Positions 47,549-61,140 of a DNA stretch of 64,000 nt are shown here, one piece after another. The notes under the pieces were generated by a model. The model was not told where the DNA came from and searched no databases. It saw nothing but the letters and a program-made list of their open reading frames with translations. Each line of letters begins with the position of its first letter. Position 1 is the stretch's first letter. Origin of the DNA: Asterella californica (lineage: Eukaryota; Streptophyta; Marchantiopsida; Marchantiales; Aytoniaceae); NCBI GenBank assembly GCA_036924285.1, contig JAYKYS010000010.1, positions 2,108,001 through 2,172,000 of the forward strand, in the 5' to 3' direction. A program made the position numbers and the translations under genes.

Positions 47549-48037
47549 CTATCGCTCTCGCACCTCTCGTTGTCCAGCAGGAGCTCGGACTCTGTTTACG
47601 AACCCTTCCGAAGGCTTCAGTGATTTTCTGCGGCCTCGTACAGGCGCGGCATTGACGTGCATGAGTAGCTGGTTACCGACGAATAAATCACTCACTCTTA
47701 TATTGCTCATGCGCGCCTGCTCCTTCAGAGTCGAGTAGTGCTCCTTCATCTTGTTGACTATGTTAGAAGGAGCTCTGAGAAAGCACTGCAGCCTAACTAC
47801 ACGATTCCTGCATACTCTGCCGCCGACGTTCCCACCCAACTTCAACGTTTTCTGAGCTTTTTGAGTTTTGGTTTCCAAACGCCCTGGACTGGTGCCTACA
47901 CGCTCGTACTGACGCCGTGTTGCCGTGAAACCAGAGAGAATAGAGCTCTGTGTGGCGCTCTTGTACACCGTCCCTATCTCCGGGTTCACAGTCTTGGTAC
48001 TCGTTCCAGCCGACGGGAAGAATTTTTTCCTGACCAT
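47549..48037 (-). CDS. Unrecognised basic protein frame
   Basis: From ATG 48037 on the minus strand the frame runs 162 residues (MVRKKFFPSAGTSTKTVNPE to REVRER); it is open upstream to 48148 without another ATG. The product is very basic, with no membrane span and no motif I know. A helical stretch IVNKMKEHYSTLKEQARMSN is visible. It is among the longest unexplained frames in the spacer, but opposite-strand frames overlap it, so chance or transposon origin is quite possible. Confidence 0.25.
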   Translation of the reverse strand: MVRKKFFPSAGTSTKTVNPEIGTVYKSATQSSILSGFTATRRQYERVGTSPGRLETKTQKAQKTLKLGGNVGGRVCRNRVVRLQCFLRAPSNIVNKMKEHYSTLKEQARMSNIRVSDLFVGNQLLMHVNAAPVRGRRKSLKPSEGFVNRVRAPAGQREVRER

Positions 48038-48148
48038 ATTTCCTGAACTGAGACCAGAGGACAGCCCCAGGGTTCTGGAGAGGTTCTCACGGTGTGCTGA
48101 TAAAGCAACGTCACGACTCCCTGCCCACCTCGATCCAGGGAATATCAA

Positions 48149-49960
48149 GCTGTTCCAAAGTAGCTCATGAATGCGCTAATCTCATGCTCTGTCAAACATA
48201 TGAAGCAACTGATCCCTATGCCCTGTCCAGCTCGAATACCCTTTACCTCCCTTTCACCTGACTTCGAAGCTCAACATTCCTAGCAATTTACTTCGAAAGC
48301 TACTGGAATGAGCCAAGACAATCCTTGAGCTGGGTCGGAGACACGAAAGACACGAGAAAACCAGAAAACCTTGCGGGTTACTTCAGTATTAGAAGAACGC
48401 CTGAGACCGGAAATGACGAGATATCCAGGGAGTTGGACGAAAGGTTTGCTTTGCATATCGATGCACTTGCGCTAGCAGCTACGAGCTTAACTTGAAATCA
48501 CATAAAACACACAGATACAAGGCAGATGGAGAAACGCGCGTGCAGACGGCAATGTAAGCTGAGCGAATTGGCGAGCTGTTCAACGCTTCTTTTCTCGACA
48601 GATAAAAGAGTTCGAATTTCGAGCTTTAGTCGAGAACAGATTGTAGCCCGGCACGATACCTAGCAGCTGTGCGGGCGCAGGCCGCACTGCGGCGTCTGTA
48701 GAGCTGGTGTTTCCTGCCGCAGCAGTGTTTGGTTCTCCTACGCACCCCTCACTACAGAGAAGTAAAATGTGTTGAAATAGTTGAGGCGTACTAAGTGATC
48801 AGATAGAGGAACCGAGTCCAATGAGGCATTTTACAGCTGACCACCGGCTTCAGGGGGAAATCCCAAGCTGGAAATCTGATTGCTGCTCACAGAGTCCACA
48901 TGGTGCAAGCGTTGTCAGATTTCGGCGTCATGTTTCGCGCTTTATTAAGAAGAACGAGCTCCGGAGTCCGGTGGTTGTTGGTGTACGCGGAGAATATATC
49001 GGGGTATTCTGTTCTACTACCGGAGTCACCGGACCTCTTACTTTGGCCTTACTATTATCTGGAGCCTACCTGTAGAAATGGTTTCCTCAAAATATTCGCT
49101 ACTCTAACTTATGTTTTATGTGTAGTTACCAAACCCGCGCTTACTTTTCGTGTTCTTTGGAATGTGTCATTGGTAGTACACTTCTGAATTGATCATAAAC
49201 TCCAGAAGGGTGTAGAGCTTTCCAAAGGAGAACTAGCTTTTTCTTTTCATGGTGTAATTTGGTTGTGAGAGATACCAAGCAACTCCAGTATCTTGAACTG
49301 ATCTACTAGTCATACGAATCCAAGGAGACTATCGATGCGAGAGTGGACATGGAAAGAATCTGAAGGGCGAGTGGTCTGATTGATCGCAGAATATTCCATG
49401 ATGATCGCAACCAGGTTGAATGGTTCAAGTTTGAGCTCAATCGTGTTGTATGTTGTCTACCCATGTTCCTCGTACTTAATGTAATGTTAAAAGTGTCTAT
49501 GGCTAATCTGCTCATATGAAAAACGTACCATGCATGGTACGTTGTTCATATGCATTTGCATAATTTACAGTCGATTCAAAAGAAATTAGACGCAAGACAA
49601 AAGAGAGAAAATTCCATCCTCTGTTTCTTCTTAGACTTAGAAGATTAAATATCCCTTGGACACTCCCCATCTTTAAAGCTTGCTTATCTTCTGAGTTCAA
49701 GCTACTACTAACCGCAACCTCCATCCTCAAGCAAAAGAAACTAATTTAAACTAACTCAGTGTCGTACTTCAACGACCCTGCCCTTTCAAGTGCGGCGGGG
49801 GAAAGGCATAACCATTGCAACAAAACTGTGTGCGTATGCCACTTGTTGTAATAGCGGAGATTAGACAAAGACTACGTGGGAAACCTGTGTTATGACCTAC
49901 ACTCACCTGGGAATAGATTAATCAACCAGGCGGGAAACAATTGATACGAAAGAAAACCGG
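48149..49960. other. Spacer
   Basis: No gene recognised; contains the 40-bp palindrome at 49513. Confidence 0.5.
49513..49552. repeat. 40-bp near-perfect palindrome with RY core
   Basis: The central 22 bp, AACGTACCATG and its complement (49522-49543), are perfect. One mismatched pair (49521/49544) is followed by eight more paired bases, CATATGAA with TTCATATG. The centre is CATGCATG, the RY motif bound by B3-type plant regulators of the ABI3/FUS3/LEC2 group. Confidence 0.85.
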
Positions 49961-50518
49961 ACAATCCTGTTCAGAGACAATCAGGCATTCGATGGTCGCA
50001 CATTCAAGATCGCAAATGACGCATGTACCTCAAAAAGTGCCAGATGAGTCGGAAGTCCGGCTGTGAGCACTCAAAAAGCTTGGAAAAGCTGTCTCCGTAC
50101 CTATTATCGGACGCAAGATAGCTCCATAGCACGCCAAACCCCACAGTGATCTACCAAGACTAGCATTGAAGGCCTCCGCGGAGCTCACTGCCTTCCAGTT
50201 CTCCATCCTGACATCCAGATCCAGCAACCATCCATTTACTATCCACGTTGACCTCAACTTTCAACCATCAGGTCTGCCCTACTGCGACTCTCGAGATCAT
50301 CACTCGAATGCAGTCGATCTCGCTCGATGGACGATGATGCACCTAGACGACACTCTGTCTACGCTGTACCTTCTCCTCCTCCTCTGCTATTACTATCAAA
50401 GCCCTCACAAAACCCACCCGTCGTTCTCTTTCTTCACTGACCTTTCGCACTTCCTTTTCCAGGTGCCATCGTGGGAGCCCAATCTATGCGAAGTCGAGTA
50501 ATGGCAGCCGCAATCGTA

Positions 50519-50553
<35 letters not shown>

Positions 50554-53513
50554 ATAGCCTTCCCTCCCTTTCGGCCAAAAGGCTCTTTCTTGAAATTCTG
50601 GGGCTCCCCTCACGCGCCTACCGCGGGAATTGCGGCGCGTGAGGTAGAAAGCATTTTACCTTCCCTCTTGCTCTTCCGTGAGCACAGTTTCCATGTGCTT
50701 TTCGCGTGCGTTACTGCTAGCTAACCGTGGTCGCAACTGGTTAGGTCCAGCTAAGATAGCGGGGGCGTTAGAGTTTTGAGACGCTCTTGCCGGAAAGGGT
50801 TTGTGCTTAGCGGTAGTTCTTGCGATTGGTATAGAAACTCTTCAAATGGAATAGAGACGATGGATGAGGGATGCATGGCCTCAGCCCTCGGGCCCAACAT
50901 GCATAATCACGAGCCCAAAGTTTAATAAGACACAGCTTAAATTTGAGCATGGCAGGTTACAAGTTGCATTAGCATTAGAAGTAAATTAGAGTCGGAAAAC
51001 GGGACAGTGATTATAATTCTATTCCTTTATTTATTTCCTTTTTCTGTTTCAGCAATCATACCTCATTATAGTCACAATCGTTATATTCACAAATCGCACT
51101 TGGACTGATTTTTTCTAACGTCAGCTCAGTTCTATGATTGAAAAATACCACTATCAAACTATATTGTTACACTTTAAGAATTACAATATACGTAATATTC
51201 TGTGACGGTAACAAACTAACATCTGCGTACGGATGTTTGAACCTTGCTGCATTTTCTGCCTGTCATGATCAGTATGAATGTTTGAGTCCAATCTTTTTGG
51301 TGAGTGTCAATATGAACATTTGAAATCAGTCACTATAACCTATATAACTCTAACATGTATAATCACATGTAAGCGATAAAATACTGAAAAATATGACTAT
51401 AAACTTATAGTCATGTCTTGCACTTTACACCATATATGTGATTACACGTATATTATCACCAATCATTAGACAAACAAATATCAAGCACCGATTTTGATTA
51501 TAACGAGGAACGACTGTATTGATCTCACTACACCGTTCATCGTAATTAGTGTGATCTATAGTAATTATCGTGAAAGGTTTTCTACTTATTAAATTTATAC
51601 TAATCTGATTCATATATTAGGTTCTGGATTAATTGTATTGCAAAATATATAATATGGGCTATACTATTTTGAAATATTGATAATTAATATGGATCATACT
51701 ATGTTAATTCCAAATCAAATCTGTTACAAAAATAATAACTTTCTAAAGTGATTTTAATGATAATATTTGTTAAATTTATATCTTATATAATACATTTAAT
51801 CATTCGCAGTCAGTTACATTCAGTTATACTTTAACATCTAAAGTCTTCTGGAAAATATTTTCTAATATTAAAAAACATATATACATCGTCATGAAGAGAA
51901 TCACCTATTAAACCTAAAAAAACATATATTACAAATCTTTGATGACGTTGATCAAGCAGCACATATTTTATTTTTCTTAAGTCATAGTTTGAGAGAAAAC
52001 TAAAAAGCATTTTCTATCATATTTAGATCTGTTCATTGTCAAAAGCCCGTGATGTTTTTCTTTACTGCAATTATTTGTTCATTATACACTGATTTTTTTT
52101 CAAAATATCACACAGTAACTAAACTATTATGGTTTGTACTATCAGATCTTAGCACCACATGATTTGGTTCGGAGTCTCAAACTCCACACCAATTTAGGTT
52201 CCACTTTAGTTTCTACTCCATACTAATTACGTCCATACTAGTTACGATGAACTATGTAGTTACTCATTGTCATTCTTGCGGGTATCCAACTGCTTGGATG
52301 CTACGAACTGAAACTTCCAGTGAAGAATGAAAAGGAAACATCCACACTATGAAATGGAACAAGCAAAGGACCAACCGGAAACAAATGGCCAAGAACTGAA
52401 ACCGAAAAGAAAGGCAAAACAGTACATTAGTGAGTCGTCCTAGATGACAGCTTTATACAAACATCTCATGTCTTCGAACTCATAAGACACAAGTAAATCC
52501 AACTTTGACACAATGTTCTTTTGTCTAAGGGACTCTTCACACTTGTATGAGATTTTATTCTCCGTACATCTCCCGAACTAGAAGAAGAGTCTTACTTTTG
52601 TTTGGATTTCGGTGCAGTATTCCTTCGCCTTCAGACCTGTCAATGATTTTTTTCGTGTTATGTTCATAGAGGACATTTACGCCATATTCTACATACCTAT
52701 GAAATTCACATAAAGACGTGAATACTTCTCGGAAAACACGGAGAGGTACCTCAAGGGGCTTCACGTTAGCCCTACACACCGCACGAAGTAACGTGAGGTC
52801 AGATTGAAGACGCATACCCAGGCTTACCATACCATCCGTTGATCTAGACAGGAAACAACTACATGTTGTTATTTTGAGCACGTGTGGTTTGTAATGCTAA
52901 CGCTAAGTCCGAGAGCTACCCTTTCCCATGCACCTTGGAGCATCCGTGTCAGAGATATGGAAATCCACTTTAATCAAAAACTGGATAATATGAAGATAAT
53001 GTTTATTCCCGAACCTAACTAACACAATACTGGTTATAAATACCAACGAAATATCAAGCAAGTGTGAAAAGTTCCTAAGACTACAGGTGACGATCTGATC
53101 TCGACAACAGTAGCCTTTTGTTACATATGTAGAGAGAGTCAGTCTAAAGAGGTGAGCACCAACTTCCCCAAAAACCCCTTGCAAAATTCTTACCCGTTGA
53201 AATCAAAATTCTTACCCGTTGAAATCTGGTAGCAGACAAGCAGTAATATGGGAGGACTAGAAAGTCGTCCAAGTAGGAAGCAAAGGTATCAGATCAATGA
53301 ATACTGTGCTCTTGAGGAGCAATAATCATAATGGCACCGTCGGATGCAGCGAGTTTGACTTCAGTAAGTCAACTACGCGAAAGCATGGTCCACCCATCGA
53401 CGACCACGCTGTTCTGCAATTTGACTGAACTTGACTCACTTCAATGCGCACAACTACAGTAGCAGTTACAAACTGCCTTCGACTGTCAAATTGTCAACGA
53501 CGGTCCGTTTACG
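49961..53513. repeat. Right arm of the large inverted repeat
   Basis: Reverse complement of 34441-39393. It lacks the SINE-like insert and the Ty3 fragment, and in place of the latter has an AT-rich 752-bp segment (51743-52494) absent from the left arm. It holds an inverted copy of the sequence upstream of KIN17 without the gene itself. Both arms keep an open frame starting MLKITTCSCFLSRSTDG: 108 codons here (52881-52555, minus strand), shortened in the left arm. Confidence 0.9.
50521..50551. repeat. (CT)15 microsatellite
   Basis: Fifteen CT units; the corresponding left-arm site (about 38812-38832) is a short, interrupted GA-rich tract, so the run expanded or shrank after the arms separated. 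Confidence 0.95.
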
Positions 53514-55210
53514 ACGTTCGTCCTCTTTCGTCGTTCACCACTCCATGAGGTATTAATAAATGAATTTCTGCACTCAAAAGTTGGCAAAGTAGTTCTCTAA
53601 CTTTTTCGCTGAGCGTGAACTTATAAAAACAATATTATTCGTACAATGTCTAAACCAACTTGAATGGGTCATCGTATATTGTCATAAGGGACACTACAAA
53701 TATATATATTTTTATTATTTTCGAATACATGTTAATGGTGGTTTTCCAGCATTATTCGTTTCTCCTCGTGCGCGTATGATTGTGTATTGTCTGCATGATA
53801 ATATTGTGTATATTTAGCCATACTCTTTGCGCAAGTAGGTGCACGGATTAATATAGAAATAAATCGATCCTCCGGTCGCCCGGTAATGTTCGCTTGTCTT
53901 TAGGGCTAATCGCACATAGTTTCACACGAGTAGTTTATCACTGGTTTATTAGTTTTTCTCTTAATCTAAAGCAGATTCACAGGTTTGGATTCCACAAACG
54001 TAGGTAGATGTGGTGACTTGAACCATGGTCTAGGTTTTATGTGATTGAATAATGAATTTTCTGTATTTTATTTTTACTGTAACAAAAGTTAACAGCAATA
54101 TGACATGTGTCAATATAGAAAATGAATATTTTAAAAAATTAATCTTTTGTATTTAATTTTTTATTCAGCAAGAGTAAATAGATAATGTGACATGTGTCAA
54201 CATAGAAACCAAACAACTCATAAAAAAACCTTAAGAGGGTATCCAAGAGTACCCTCTAGGAATCAATTAATATCCAAATATTCTCCATTTCAGTTTAATG
54301 AGAAACCAATAAACGGATATGTGCGATTGTTAGGCTTATTGCCTAACCTAACTTCGGATAAATATCCTAGTAAACTGTGTCACTACAGTAGAGTGTTGGG
54401 GATATGCATACAAACTGCACTTCTAGAAAAAAGAAGGAAAAAGAAAAACATTTAACAAACAACTAAAATAATCATTGGTAATGCAATCTTCAAAGACAAT
54501 TGAGTGAAAATTTCGTGGAAAGTGCACCGTTATCCAAAAAATATTGCTGGACAGGGTTTGCAAATCGTTACTCATTACTGAAGCAGTGTCTCTATAAGAA
54601 AAAAAAATGTTACGTTAGACTCAAGTAACAGAAGCGGAGTCAGATCATTCGTCTGTCTCTAGTCTCATATTTCAAACACTGGAGCAATGTCTCTATAGCA
54701 AAGAAAAGTGTTTCATTCAAGTGAACTAAAAAAAGCGAAGGCAGATCTGTTCACAGTAAAACAGTGCTTTGTACAGAAAGAACTATCTCTAAGATCAACA
54801 TTAAACCAGACTACGATAATTATAGAAATGATCGTCTATGTGACCTTTTCTATCTAATTTTCATTCCATATCACCTATGAGACGATAAGAATTTCATCTG
54901 AGAGCATTTTCCGCTTATAATTTTTTGTTTTCTGGGCATTTGTACACTTTTGACGTATATTTACTGAGAATGGTAATAATAAAACTTAGTGTCAGATTAG
55001 AAATAAAAAAAATCGCTTCCGGGAATCACAAGGATGGGCATTCCAACCCTAAGAGCTCGAGTAGCCTCAATAATGATAATAAATGCCATAAGATATGTTT
55101 CTCTTTGTAACAGTAGAATAGTAACGCCTTTAGGGCGAAGCGTCCTACTAGTCAGAATGCTAACTATCTTAGAGATCATGTCGTTACCAAAGAGAGACTC
55201 AACGTGGTCA
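53514..55210. other. AT-rich spacer
   Basis: No gene recognised. Short frames at 54192 and 54925 carry no motif. Confidence 0.5.
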
Positions 55211-55415
55211 TAAAAGTTAAAGTTAAAATTGTTAACTTGTCCGCTTTATCTCTTCAAGGTGCATCGGACTGTCCTTTGTGGGTAACCACAGCGTACCCGG
55301 ACCAGATTGCACATACAGCGACTTCATGCACTTCCAACCGGGAGCAGGTGGGTTTGAACCCCAGACCTTTCGCTTAGAGGTCTGAGACCCAACCAACTCA
55401 GCTACCGATCTTCGG
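55210..55415 (-). mobile_element. tRNA-derived SINE-like unit
   Basis: On the minus strand GGTAGCTGAGTTGG (A box, from 55406) is followed 45 nt later by GGTTCAAACC (B box, 55360-55351). CAGACCT...AGGTCTG between them forms a stem at the anticodon position. The T-arm pairing is imperfect and the acceptor arm does not close, so it is a tRNA relic. A non-tRNA body continues to about 55210, ending in an AT-rich ACTTTAACTTTTA stretch, which suits a SINE. Confidence 0.55.
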
Positions 55416-58400
55416 TACCATAGAGGAGTATTACAGTAGCATCTGTTACTTTATAACCTCGGAGGCAACCGTCACTCCTTCTAATTAAATAAAAAAAGTG
55501 AAGAAAAAAAAGAGCAAAGATTTTGAGTTCCCATTATCATTAAATGCAAAGGCTAATGATGCTCCACAAATACAAAAGGATTTCTGAATTTACTATTTAA
55601 GTATCCACAGACGGATTTTGTATTACTATATAGGTATCCATAGACTGTCTCTCCGTAAAATGAATATATCTGTGGAATCTATGGATACTTTCGGCTATGG
55701 GACATGCCGTAGAACTCAGCACAACGTAAAGCTGATCTGAGAGTTATGAACTGGGGTCAACGCGAGTATCTTTTCCTCCCTTTTACTTTTCCCACGCGGA
55801 TAGTGGTGGGTGCCGAAAAGGGAGCGCACACCTCCTTCTTACACGAGAAGACGGCGGGGAGTTACAACCCGGCCGGGAAAAGAAAAGAAAAGATATAGAC
55901 TCAGGGTGCACTCACATCGTGAAGATTTTCAGATTAGATCCCCAACGCGTTAGGTGTCCGGGCTGCTTCTGGGGCAGACCCCCGTATGGGTTATTCTCCC
56001 CCGTTTCCGCCACTGTCGTGACGCGCTTTGTCTCTGTAAAGGCTATGCGAGTCAAGCTAACGGCGGGGATTACTCTGGTTGCAAATCCAAGTTTAAGTAT
56101 TATATATTGAAAATATATAAAAATTATAAAAACTAATACATAAAATTAAGGTAAATAAATTTATACATAATCTAAATTTGAATTAGTATATGTTTTCATT
56201 GAAAAGAAATTTCTATCAAGAATAAACACTCATTAACTACCAGAAATAATTTTGTTGAAAATTCACAGTAGTTTGAATAGACTTGCAAAACAGATCTTTG
56301 AAATCTGAAAACAGATCAAATAGAAAGATTCAAGGATGATATGAGTAAGTGAATCAGAATACATAAATCAAGAAAATGTGGCATAGATAAGGATCGACAT
56401 AAGAGAGAATCCGACTTTTAGTAAAAAATTACAGAGTAAATATCTATGATTAATAAGAGCAATATTTTGAAATACTACCGCAAACAACAAAAGAATATCG
56501 AAGTATATCGTAGTAAATTCATCTAAAGAATATATATTCATAAACTAAAATAACGTACGCATAGCTGCTTATTGTTGTTATTAAGATATTTTAGACATGT
56601 TTGGTATTCCAAAAGAGTATCTTCTAGAAAATCGTATTAATATATACATTTTAATAAAGCCTATTTTGCCAGTTTTTAGTTCATTAAGTTGTCTAATCAT
56701 AATAATTATTTATCGAGTGATGAGTCATATTATATATATATATATATAATATCATGATGGGACATCCAAATACTATATGTAATGACTTCACGTCCATGAA
56801 ATAGTTTATCTCTGTAAATTTTACTATTTTAACCAAATATCTAAATAAGAAAGACTGTGTGAATACGTTTTTTGACTATTTTCTAAAATCGGTTGCAAGC
56901 ATTTATTTTCTTCTCACGTTTGTTTAACACCTAACGTTCAATCGCACCCGGATTAGATTCGTGAAATACAATATACTCTATTTCTAGCACTTGGTTTGGT
57001 CCGGATCCAAAATCCAGATCAAATGAATGATTCGAAGCGGAATGAAACCTCGTAACTGAACGAATCTATTAGAATTTGAACCATTTAGAACTGAAATATT
57101 TTCCAACCCTTACAGCTGATTTGAAAAAAACACCTGAGCTGAATCACTATGGGACTGACGATTAAATACAAGGGGATATTTGATAATTGAGTTGATCTTC
57201 TTCTATGCAGATATAAACAACCTGAAAAAGTAGATCTGATCACTGACAGATTGAATCTCCCTAAACTTTCTTTTAATACTGCCTTTGATTCAATTCGGAA
57301 GTATGAACAAATGAAGTGAAAATTATAATCAATTTTAACTGAGAGCAGACCATTAGGAACCGAATTGATTACTGAAACCAAATCATCTAAAAACTGAGCT
57401 AAACTAAAACCAAACCCAAAAACAGCCTTCAAGTTTAGTCGATTCGTTCCTAAATCCAATCAGAGATGCGCAAAGCATCACCATGTGGCTGCTGAGATCA
57501 ACACTGTAAATAAACACAGGTTTGTTTGCTTGTTTGTTCTGTTTCTCTTCAACCTCGATCGTCTGGATCTCAACGAAGTCACCTCGTGTTTTAGACCTCA
57601 GATCCGAGTACAGCAGGAGTCCTTCATTTCACACAAGAGGAAAATCTTCAGTCTAGCGGATTCTAACTCGAAAATGCGTTTGGATTGAATTCTGACGACA
57701 GATTTCTTTCCACTACGATCTTAGACTCAGAAGGTGCATTTCGTAATTCGTTGCATCTTAGAGCAAACTGCGAATCAGTTTTTCTCTTTGACGCATTAAG
57801 AATTAGCATTCGAAAATGAATTCATATTACTCTCGTCTCACCATTATAACACATGTCTGCTTCAAGTTCTTGATGCGGCAGCAATGCCATGTCATAATGT
57901 TTATCCGGTAGTGCTTTAAATACATGCAGCGGAGGTTTAATAGTTTTATTCAATTATTTGTATGACGTAATGAAGTATTGGAAAAGATATGATCTAGATC
58001 TTATAATACATATTACAACTAACATTTTATATACAAATACTTTTCCTGAAATAAAATTATACAAGTATTGGAAAAATACATAAATATAATAAAGGTATTA
58101 AAATCTATAAACTTACAATATATAATCTAAATTATATTTAAGAAATAATATAATATAAGTTCAAAAAATCCAAAAATATTAACTTATGTTGCATAATGTT
58201 ACACAAGTTTATCACTGCGTCTAGATGTGACTTCTTGTTTCTGTTTGACTGTGTTTATTGTTTGTCACATGGGATGAACATACACATGGAACGTTAAAAT
58301 AAACTCTCTCTTTTGGTTTTTCAATCTGCATTGTTTAGATGTTCCTCAAGATATTTACCTGGAGTGAAAGATTTCAGTTGAAAGAATATATTGATTAATT

Positions 58401-59780
58401 TCCAACTCCAATACTGTGATATTTTTTGATGGATAGTCGAAATGCAAGCTATGAGTATATGCTTTACATCTTGTTGGATATGAACACTCTAATGGTGGGC
58501 AAATGTCTCACATGTTGCATTGGTGATGTACTGTTAAATAGAATGATTCGTAGTTATTGTTGCATACGTGAAATGTAATATGTTGTTAGAAGCTGCACAA
58601 TGGAGAGTTTGGAAGAATTTGAATTGTGTGTCATATCATGTGTTCATGTTGTTCGAGAACAATAGTTCTGAGCAATCATTTCTTCTCCTTCGACTAGTAA
58701 TTTGACTTTTCACGAATCGTCCATTAAGTTATAGATGTCTCTGTTTGAATATTTAGACATGATGGATAATGTCAAAGATTTTGAAACATGCAATATGGAT
58801 GAGATTAATGTTAATGTCATTATCATTACCACGAGCTCTTGTTAATCTTGAAGCAAAGAGTGTAAATGATTTTGAACGATGAAGCATGTGTCAGAAATCA
58901 AGAGTAATGCTCGTTAATTCATATGAAAAATCACACATGGAATGATGCTAAGAAGACAACTGGTGGATTTAAATTAACACAACGATTGTGAAGAGAGATT
59001 GACACAAACTAATAGATCGAGTGAACTTTCTACTAACTTCTAGAATCCATTTTGCAACACACTATTTACCTAGTATCCTTAATGCTTGTGATGAAAAGCT
59101 ATGATATCTGAGCAATGATTTACTTCGCTATTGTGCTTCAAGAGTTTAGTCTAATGCTAGTTATGAGAATATTTCTTGTCTTTTTTTGTTCTTGTATAGA
59201 GAAGTAGATTTACAAACATTAAAAACATCACTATTCGGGTCTCTTACTCTTGTCCAATCACACCGTATGATCTTACAAACAGCGTATAATATTACAAACA
59301 ACGTTTGATCTCGAGAGGTTCTAAAGCAAGTTCTGAAAATGTTTCTTGTTCATTTTGGGTTTCTGCAGAAAGAAGTAGACTTACAAAAACAAAATATAAC
59401 TCATTGAGTTGTGGAGTCTTTCATTCATGTCCAGCCATTGTGTATGTTTGGTATAGACAACGCTTCGACCTTGATGATTCATTATAGGATTTTGTTATAT
59501 AAACATATACAAATAAAATAGAGTATTAATTATTATTATTAAGTATATAAAACATATTATGAAACTAAACATTTATAAACCAGTTTTAAAGTAAAAGTAT
59601 GGTGATTTTACGAATGACGAGTATATAGAAAACATCATAATCTTAAATTTGTTTTTTCATAAAAGATTAAGGATATCTAAATATCTCTTCATGTGTTATC
59701 ATAAAACTAGAAAGAGTTGTTCCTTAGGGCTCGATGGGTACGTGACATCCTTGGAAATCAAACTGTCACTAACTAGAACA
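55416..59780. other. Very AT-rich spacer
   Basis: No gene recognised. The short GC-rich patch 55790-56090 differs in composition and may be an insertion. A TA microsatellite lies at 56730-56750. Confidence 0.5.
56730..56750. repeat. (TA)n microsatellite
   Basis: Uninterrupted AT/TA dinucleotides of about 20 bp. Confidence 0.9.
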
Positions 59781-59785
59781 TGTCA

Positions 59786-60268
59786 TGTGTCGTGCGCATA
59801 CACATCGCTGTAAGAGATACATCACACATACACATAACACATGGACGATGTCATACACATACACAAGTGTACCACAATGATAAACAGTATGTACTCACTC
59901 CACCATACCAACGGGCACTAAACAATCACTAAAGTCGAGCCAAATCCACTCTGCGCTCGTAGAGACTCCAGATTGCACTCATCCATAGATAGGAGCTTGA
60001 AGGCTCAACTTGAAGAACTAAGGTCTCCAAGCTCTACCTGCGAAGTATATCCCTAGTGGACTCTCCCACCAACTCGCTCTAACGGCACTAACGACCTCAC
60101 CGGGATTCGTCACTCCGCACTTGGTCAACCTAGCCGAGGTGCCCAAACTGGCGTGACAGCTGTCGTGCGCATACACATAGCTATACAACATACATCGCTG
60201 TCAGAGGTACACCACACATACACATAACACATGGACGATGTCATACACATACACAAGTGTATCACAAT
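59786..60268. repeat. Dispersed repeat bracketed by ~95-bp direct repeats
   Basis: The segments 59786-59880 and about 60160-60268 share GTCGTGCGCATACACAT, CACACATACACATAACACA and TGGACGATGTCATACACATA. Between them lies the second copy of the repeat found at 19070-19344. The arrangement could reflect insertion into, or duplication around, a repeat. Confidence 0.7.
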
Positions 60269-61140
60269 TGTCTCCTTAACTGACGGTTAGGTCTCTCTAA
60301 CTCCAGATAGCTCCATATCCCAACTACGTGATATACACCTTCATGGGTGCAAGGATCAAGAGACCGGGTGCTACATCGCTCCATCGTTAGTCGCCTGTCT
60401 GCAATCCATACCATGCAAATATCTAATCGGCTATCCCTGCTATATACATCGAGGACAAACCCACCGTCCAGTAGGAACAACACTGAGAGCTGGAGTCAAA
60501 CATGACATGTGTCAACCTCTAGAACAACTATCACATACCAACATACGGGCTGCTCCACCACTAGATCCACATAACATACACTTCAAGCCCGCCCGTACAA
60601 CTGCTAAGCTTGGATCAACTGTATCATCGATGTTGAGAAGATGACATGACGCGCAATTACGCACATGGTCCTTTCAAACAACATCATCAAGACCTTCTAA
60701 CATGAGTATTTCAGAAGGTAACATCTCACGCACTTGTAAAATAGTACGCCTTGCGGTCACGTCCAACGTCGTCAGTGCAGTCTGCTATAGATAGATATAA
60801 TCGTCAGGATGAAATCTGCGAATCAATGGTCGATAACCTCCTCCTTGAATAGTCGTATATCACAATGTGTCTCTATGTTGGCAATCGCTAGGTTCTCAAA
60901 AGTCATAGGCATAACTCTCTAAAATGTCTCTGCTCGTTGAGAACATGCGTTCACCCACATATCCGAGTCATCAGAATTCAGCACCTCAGCAGAATCACGA
61001 CGAATGATCGAAGATAGATCTGGATCTCGACCATATGTGGTGCCCACAAATTACAGGATTCACGAATTTTTGAAAATTTTAAGATTAATAACTTGTTTGT
61101 ATAACTGAAGAAGCGTTGTTACTTAAGATTACGGCTTCCT
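60269..61140. other. Spacer, probable element remnant
   Basis: No readable gene. A minus-strand frame 60483-60262 has no recognisable motif. Confidence 0.4.

Noticed and set aside
55338..55412. Functional tRNA gene on the minus strand
   Set aside because: A and B boxes are good, but the acceptor arm does not pair and the T-arm has mismatches; a longer non-tRNA body follows, so a SINE is preferred.
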